Of a DNA stretch of 64,000 bases, positions 60,216 to 64,000 are shown piece after piece. A program made the translations under genes and the position numbers. The notes under the pieces were generated by a model. The model did no database searches, was not told the DNA's origin, and was given only the letters and a program-made list of their open reading frames with translations. How positions within the stretch are numbered: the stretch's first letter is position 1; every line of letters begins with the position of its first letter. Source of the stretch: Eutrigla gurnardus (Eukaryota; Chordata; Actinopteri; Perciformes; Triglidae); contig OY741271.1 of assembly GCA_963514095.1 (NCBI GenBank), positions 5,488,976 through 5,552,975 of the forward strand, read 5' to 3'.

Positions 60216-63012
60216 GCTGACGTTTTCTTACGTTTGCAGTCTAGTTGTCCACGGTCTTTAGATTTCTGTAACGGTATTCTTTATAAGTACTGTGTGTGAT
60301 TTCTGTGTGTGCACACGGCCCTGCAGTCTCATGCCCTTTATGGGTATTGGCTGGGGGGTGACATTTGCTAATTAGGAATAACTGGTGCGAACATTTCTGC
60401 GATTTAAGAAAACGTTATGAATCCGACCTGGAATTTTTTTAGGAATATTTTTAGGAACACATTTGGGAAAAAGATATTGGTGAATGAGGCCCAATGATGA
60501 GATGTGATTGGAGATGAAGACATTTGTCACAGTATTTCTGCAATCTACAGGGGACTCAACAGAGGTATTGATGGATAGATGGCTGGATGGATAGATACAG
60601 TATACAATATACAGTAAATCTACATATCTACACTAAATATATAGCGATCAATACACAATATAAATAATATGTTAGAATGCACTATAAATATACCTAACTA
60701 CAACAACTATTGCATAAAATATACATGGAATTACAAACTACAACAAACAAATGTAAATGCAAGTAATGTGTGCCATATGCATTTTTCTTTCTCTATTACT
60801 AGCGCTGAGAAATAAAGATCCAGAATCTTTAAGAGAAGCTACACCCATATAAAAACATACCGTACTGCCTCCTCCTGACCACTTCCCAAAATGTTCCATT
60901 TCTTCAACAATGTGGTCACAAGCAACATCAGAGAATATTGGAAACCAGTACACATCAGGACAAGGCTGTGGGACAGGGGACAGGGTGGAGAGACATTACA
61001 TATTCAATTCATTACAACATTTTTATACAGGGCTTTACAATCTTTACAACATCTGTCTCAGGACCCTCCATCAGGAGGAAAACATACCTAAAAACCCTTT
61101 TAACAGGGAAAAAAAGGAAGAGACCTCAGGGAGATACTGAGGCGGATCCCTTTACCAGGATTGACAGAAGTACAATAGATCAGTAGTAACAGCAGAAATA
61201 GTTGTAGAAAAATATTACTACTAATGATGACAGCAGCAGAGGATACTTTAGAATGATAATAATAGAAACAATATACTGAAGCACATTTGTGCCCTGTGGC
61301 TATATGAATAAAATCTCATCTCATCGTCAACCGCTTAATCCGGGGTCGGGTAGTGGGGGCAACAGCTTCAGCAGGGGACCCTGAACTTCCAAAAAACTCT
61401 GATTGGGGGATCCTGAGGCGTTCCCAGGCCAGTGTGGATATATAATCTCTCCACTTAGTCCTGGGTCTTCCCAGTGGCCTCTTCCCAGCTGGCCGTGCCT
61501 GCATCCTTACCAGATGCCTGAACCACCTCAGCTGTCTCCATTCGATGCAAAGGATCAGCGGCTCTACTCCGAGTCCCTCACGGATGACTGGGCTTCTCAC
61601 CCTATCTCTAAGGGAGAAACCAGCCACCCTCCTGAGGAAACTCATTTCGGCCGCTTGTACTCGCGATCTAGTTCTTTCGGTCATGACTTGTCCCTCATGA
61701 CCATAGGTGAGGGTAGGAACGAAGATTGACCGGTAGATCGAGAGCTTTGCCTTCCGGCTCAGCTCTATTTTCATCACAACGGAGCACTCCAGCGAATGCA
61801 ATACCGTCCCCGCTGCTCTGATTCTCCGGCCTATCTCACGTTCCATTGTCCTCTCACTTGCAAACAAGATTCCTTCACTTGGGGTAAGGACTCATTCCCT
61901 ACCCAGAGCAGGCAGTCCATCGGTTTCCTGCTGAGAACCATGGCCTCAGATTTAGAGGTGCTGATCCTCATCCCAACCGCTTCATCGATCCAGTGAGTGC
62001 TGGAGGTCACAGACCGATGATGCCAGAAGGACCACATCATCTGCAAAAAGCAGCGATGAGATCCACAGCACACCGAACTGCAAACCCTCCTCCCCCCGCC
62101 TCTGGTTGAACCTCTTCAATCAGAGGACTATCGGCCGAACCCTCCTTTCCAGCACCTTGGAGTAGACTTTACCAGGGAGGCTGAGTAGTGTGATACCCCT
62201 GTAGTTGGTACACACTCTCTGGTCCCCCTTTTTGAACAGGGGGACCACCACCCCGGTCTGCCACTCCTTAGGCACTGTCCCTGACTTCCAAGTCGCAATG
62301 TTGAAGAGACGTGTCATCCAAGACAGCCCCTCCACCACCAAAGCCTTCAGCATTTCTGGACGGATCTCATCAATCCCCGGGGCTTTGCCACTGAGGAGTT
62401 GTTTGACTACTTCAGTGACTTCCACCAGGGAAATTGACGATGATCCTCCATCAGTTTCCAACTTATATCAGTATCAGTCGGATTCAGTTCCTCAAAGTGC
62501 TCCTTCCACTGCCCGAATTCCTCCTCCGTTGAGGTCAACAGTGTCCCATCCTTACTGTATACAGCTTGGATGGTTCCCGTTGCTCTCGTCTGAAGTGCCG
62601 GACGGCTTTCCAGAAGGTCCTTGGTGCCGATCGAAAGTTCTTCTCCATGGCTACTCCTAACTCCTCCCACACCCGCTGCTTTTCCTCCCTCGGTCAGTCG
62701 GACAGTCCATCACTAGCACAGAAATCCAGTAACAAACGGCTGCTCAGGTTTAGATCAGGGAGGCTGTTCCTCCCAATCACGCTGCTCCAGGTATCTCTAT
62801 TGTTACCCATGGGCGCGTTGATGTCTCCCAGAAGAACTATGGAGTCCCCTACTGGAGCCCATTCAGGGTCTCCAAGAAGGCGGAATACTACGAGCTGCTG
62901 CTCGGTGTATTTGCACAAACAACAGTCAGAGTGCTCACATACTCACAGTTTCAATCAGCTTGTCTTTCATGATGTGAGTGTAGTTCTCATGAATGTAGCG
63001 ATCTTGCCAGTC
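52887..63012 (-). CDS. plod1: Procollagen-lysine 2-oxoglutarate 5-dioxygenase 1 (lysyl hydroxylase 1), 3' part
   Basis: This ER enzyme hydroxylates collagen lysines using Fe(II), 2-oxoglutarate, O2 and ascorbate. Minus-strand exons, in coding order, are: 62947-63012, 60861-60965, 58677-58823, then either 54790-54915 or 54452-54577, then 52887-53042. All begin and end in phase 0. Aligned to the 727-residue human protein, they cover about residues 529-727. Landmarks are PCPDVYWFPIFSDVACD, GGYENVPTIDIHLNQINFER, LLEYIAPITEKMYPGYYTK, the iron ligands HxD in PHHDASTF (656/658), the third ligand in THYHEG (708), the 2-oxoglutarate arginine (718) and the end RYIAVSFVDP. The FEREWHKFLLEYIAP stretch points to PLOD1 rather than PLOD2 or PLOD3. 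The 5' exons lie beyond the right edge; the last bases (63,999-64,000, then GTGAGA on the minus strand) may be the previous exon's donor. Confidence 0.95.
54227..54290. mobile_element. Fragment of a hAT-like element end
   Basis: The motif cagggccggcccaagccttt followed by tgggggccctatgc is like the ends of a fish miniature transposon. Only one end is seen, in the plod1 intron between the last exon and exon A. Confidence 0.4.
54452..54577 (-). CDS. plod1: plod1 alternative catalytic exon A (proximal to the last exon)
   Basis: 126 bp, 42 codons, phase 0 at both ends, with acceptor tgtgtttgcag and donor gtgagt on the minus strand. It encodes AQFDLAFVVRYKPDEQP, then PHHDASTFTINIALN with both HxD iron ligands, and ends QVGLDYQ. 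It is the copy closest to mammalian PLOD1 (AQFDLAFVVRYKPDEQPSL). It would splice to the last exon, which starts with the GGG-CRFLRYDC segment. Confidence 0.93.
54790..54915 (-). CDS. plod1: plod1 alternative catalytic exon B (tandem duplicate of exon A)
   Basis: 126 bp, 42 codons, phase 0 at both ends. The minus-strand borders are AG before TGTGCC and donor gtaaat. It encodes CATPLNFVVRYKPDEQP, then LLVPHHDASTFTINIALN with the same HxD ligands, and ends SKDVDYQ. It has 31 of 42 residues in common with exon A, no stop and no indel. Silent positions differ widely, except for one shared 20-base block around the Asp ligand. It lies 212 bp upstream of exon A in the direction of transcription. Including both would duplicate the iron-binding strand, so mutually exclusive use is inferred. 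Confidence 0.88.
55190..55960 (+). repeat. Dispersed fish repeat, copy 3 (plod1 intron)
   Basis: The segment contains agcatacgctgctttatgtt, ctgtttgactct, gagagcataaactcatgtgt, agtgagaagtaggg and ccagaggagtcgccccctga, shared with the copies near 50.4 and 52.4 kb. The left edge is uncertain. Confidence 0.6.
56064..56304 (-). other. Unidentified two-exon-like open frame with a membrane-type segment
   Basis: On the minus strand a pyrimidine-rich stretch and an AG (near 56,305) precede an open stretch running to a donor (gtaagg) at 56,146. It reads ITCIHTEPFSSDAKSCFWLE, then ILKFYPEHFLSMP and a hydrophobic run (VVVAVALVGFAQIWI). A second piece at 56,064-56,085 adds SGNNKNL and a stop. It lies in a plod1 intron on the same strand. 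I do not recognise it. It may be chance, a decayed gene, or an alternative terminal exon. Confidence 0.2.
56451..58020. mobile_element. Miniature transposon whose interior has expanded into a minisatellite
   Basis: The left end gtgtccgaaatcaatcactc matches the inverted right end gagtgatttcggacac. Both ends continue into actcactat-like sequence, as in fish MITEs with this end. The interior is the 12-bp minisatellite plus about 480 bp that include a short open frame (57,550-57,732) of unknown meaning. No clear target duplication was found. Confidence 0.65.
56515..57535. repeat. 12-bp minisatellite (about 1 kb)
   Basis: About 85 units of ggctatgtagag and gactatgtagag, with acgtag and atatag variants, degrading at the right end. 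The Tyr-Val-Glu-Gly/Asp open frame read across its first part is an artefact of the 12-bp (in-frame) period. Confidence 0.95.
58066..58345 (-). repeat. Dispersed fish SINE-like repeat (minus orientation)
   Basis: Read on the minus strand it has a tRNA-like head (ggctgcacggtggtcgcact, box B ggttcgattcc at 58,283-58,293) followed by the body (gggttctctccgggttctct, cccacagtccaaagacatgc). It is the same family as 13,490-14,937 and 59,443-59,612. Only one copy of the 41-bp core (gacatgtagagacagacagg) is present here. Confidence 0.75.
59112..59290 (-). mobile_element. tRNA-derived SINE (179 bp) with 15-bp target duplication
   Basis: On the minus strand the head is tRNA-like: ttggcggagtggttagag for the box A region and ggttcgaatcc for box B. 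A body with ctctctctc follows, and a poly-A tail ends it. The direct repeat ctaagaacaaattct flanks it exactly (59,097-59,111 and 59,291-59,305). The head differs from the SINE at 32,133, but the overall design is alike. Confidence 0.92.
59443..59612 (+). repeat. Dispersed fish SINE-like repeat (plus orientation)
   Basis: It starts with gctgcacggtggggtagtgg, has box B ggttcgattcc at 59,497-59,507, and continues to gggttctctccgggttctcc and cgaagacatgcagg. The 41-bp core and distal part are missing. Confidence 0.75.
59623..59765. mobile_element. Fold-back (inverted-repeat) miniature element
   Basis: The outer left arm cgaccaatgagttgcttgca pairs with tgcaggcatctaattggtcg on the right, and inner gtctggtcccagc pairs with gctgggaccggac. 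The arms are imperfect, so this is an older copy than the MITE at 36,215. Confidence 0.65.
60184..60217. repeat. (ACT)n microsatellite
   Basis: About 11 ACT units. Confidence 0.93.
61310..62930 (-). mobile_element. RTE-type (Rex3-like) LINE, decayed
   Basis: On the minus strand, from 62,918 downward, there is an endonuclease end (LLGDINAPMGNNRDTW, LLLDFCASDGLSD). Next comes a linker, then reverse transcriptase blocks (LLSGKAPGIDEIRPEML, GDQRVCTNYRGITLLSL), a frameshifted FADD box near 62,040, and the C-terminal region (RVQAAEMSFLRRVAGFSLRD, RPRTKWRDYIS). The 3' end reads ccggattaagcggttgacga followed by gatga repeats near 61,312, as in Rex3. Frameshifts and an internal deletion make it inactive. 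It lies in sense orientation in a plod1 intron. Confidence 0.85.
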
Positions 63013-63270
63013 CTAAAAGAAACACACACCACACAGACAGTTAGACAGTGCTGCTACTCTACTACTTATGCAAGCAGTACTACCACTTTTACTTTGAAAG
63101 TGGAGCTGAGTCTATCTTCTGTATGGTGATGTAATCCTAGTGAAACAAGATAGGAGGCGGGACATAGGGAGGAATTAGCTAGCTCTGATCGGTTCATAGA
63201 TGGATGTCATGATGTTATTAGTTGAAATTGGTTGGTATAAGCTGATGTGTCATATTTCATTTTCCAGGAA

Positions 63271-63318
<48 letters not shown>

Positions 63319-63998
63319 ATGCCACTTGTAGATTGTAGATGAAACTGGGGGGACTGATGATGTCGAGCTAGACTTGGATCAAAGTTTTGTCTTGCTTCTT
63401 TATACAAAGCTTTTCATTTGTACTATAATAAAGTTTAATACAAACCACTAGGGCTGCACGATATATCATTTCAACGTTTCAAACTCTCACGGTTCTCATC
63501 TTCCATGATCAGTGTTTTCCATGATTTACCTATAGTCTAGGTAGACCTGCCACTGTATCATAATGAACTGAATATATTTTTACACTTCCAACGGGTGGAG
63601 TCGGCATCTTCGCGGGTCGTGATTGTCCTCGGTGTGAGGTCTGCGGCGACGTCGGTAACCCACCAACCCGTCTTGAAACACGGAGCTCGTCTCATTAACC
63701 ATATTTTGTGGGTGTGACTTTTTTGCCCTTTCATCACCATTAATATTCATACAACCAATGTGTTTATGATGAAATTGTTTACTCAAACACAAAATTGTTT
63801 ACCTAGCCTCATAATTGTTCTCAAAGTGCACCAGACTGATGCATTTCTTCTGCAGCCCTGTAAAGCACCACAGCACATTTGCTGCCATTGCAATAACTAA
63901 CAACTAACACAAGTGGAGCCCCTCCTGCGTCACATAAATACCCTGTTACCCCTACAACACCAGCTAGAAATATTAACAAGTGTTAGTTTCAGTCTCAC
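63013..63998. other. plod1 intron, no gene seen
   Basis: No coding exon is supported here. A (TA)n/(TG)n microsatellite sits at about 63,273-63,320. The open frames on the minus strand at 63,558-63,792 show no similarity to lysyl hydroxylase. Confidence 0.55.
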
Positions 63999-64000
63999 CA

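Larger units (their letters stand above)
58984..60493. mobile_element. DNA transposon remnant with GGGCCTCATTCACCAA inverted ends, host of nested insertions
   Basis: The left end (t)gggcctcattcaccaa is the exact inverse of the right end ttggtgaatgaggccca. The adjacent caat and aatg could represent a 3-bp target duplication (aat), which would fit Harbinger-like elements. Inside lie a SINE (59,112-59,290), a SINE-like repeat (59,443-59,612), a fold-back (59,623-59,765) and a CTA microsatellite. No transposase is recognised. It sits in a plod1 intron. Confidence 0.7.

Noticed and set aside
61403..63129. Plus-strand open frames in the LINE region
   Set aside because: They are antisense shadows of the Rex3-like endonuclease and reverse transcriptase.

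Overview
The window looks like nuclear DNA of a teleost fish. It holds four vertebrate genes split into short exons with GT/AG introns, separated and filled by the usual fish repeat load: Tc1-like transposons, hAT- and Harbinger-like miniature elements, tRNA-headed SINEs, L1-, RTE/Rex3- and L2/CR1/Rex1-type LINE remnants, and long CA/GT microsatellites. No bacterial-type gene, operon or CRISPR array is present.

Layout. (1) 1-6,621, + strand: the 3' half of an Eph receptor tyrosine kinase, ephb2 (kinase exons, SAM domain, PDZ-binding C-terminus); the 5' part lies left of the window. (2) 6,622-17,342: ephb2 3' flank and intergenic DNA, including a 27-unit, 41-bp minisatellite. (3) 17,343-27,551, +: lrrc38, two coding exons, encoding a BK-channel gamma-type LRR membrane protein; its 9.3-kb intron is packed with transposons. 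(4) 27,552-42,350: intergenic, repeat-rich, with one weak candidate transcription unit near 38.8-40.2 kb. (5) 42,350-50,345, +: complete tpx2 (16 coding exons joining in frame to 702 codons plus stop), with a cell-cycle-type promoter (two CCAAT boxes and a CHR-like site). (6) 51,434-64,000, - strand: the 3' part of plod1 (lysyl hydroxylase 1), convergent with tpx2; the 5' exons lie right of the window.

The most striking observation is in plod1. The 126-bp exon carrying the HxD iron ligands is present twice in tandem (54,452-54,577 and 54,790-54,915). The copies have the same length, phase and splice-site quality, encode 31/42 identical residues, and differ at many silent sites. This is the layout expected of an old, selected, mutually exclusive exon pair.

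The genes do not form one pathway. ephb2 acts in contact-dependent signalling, lrrc38 in potassium-channel gating, tpx2 in spindle assembly, and plod1 in collagen lysine hydroxylation in the ER. From general knowledge, the human orthologues of ephb2, lrrc38 and plod1 lie on 1p36, whereas TPX2 lies on 20q11, so the position of tpx2 here marks a rearrangement relative to mammals.

Exon boundaries were worked out by hand from splice sites and reading phase. Mobile-element edges are exact only where a target-site duplication is stated.
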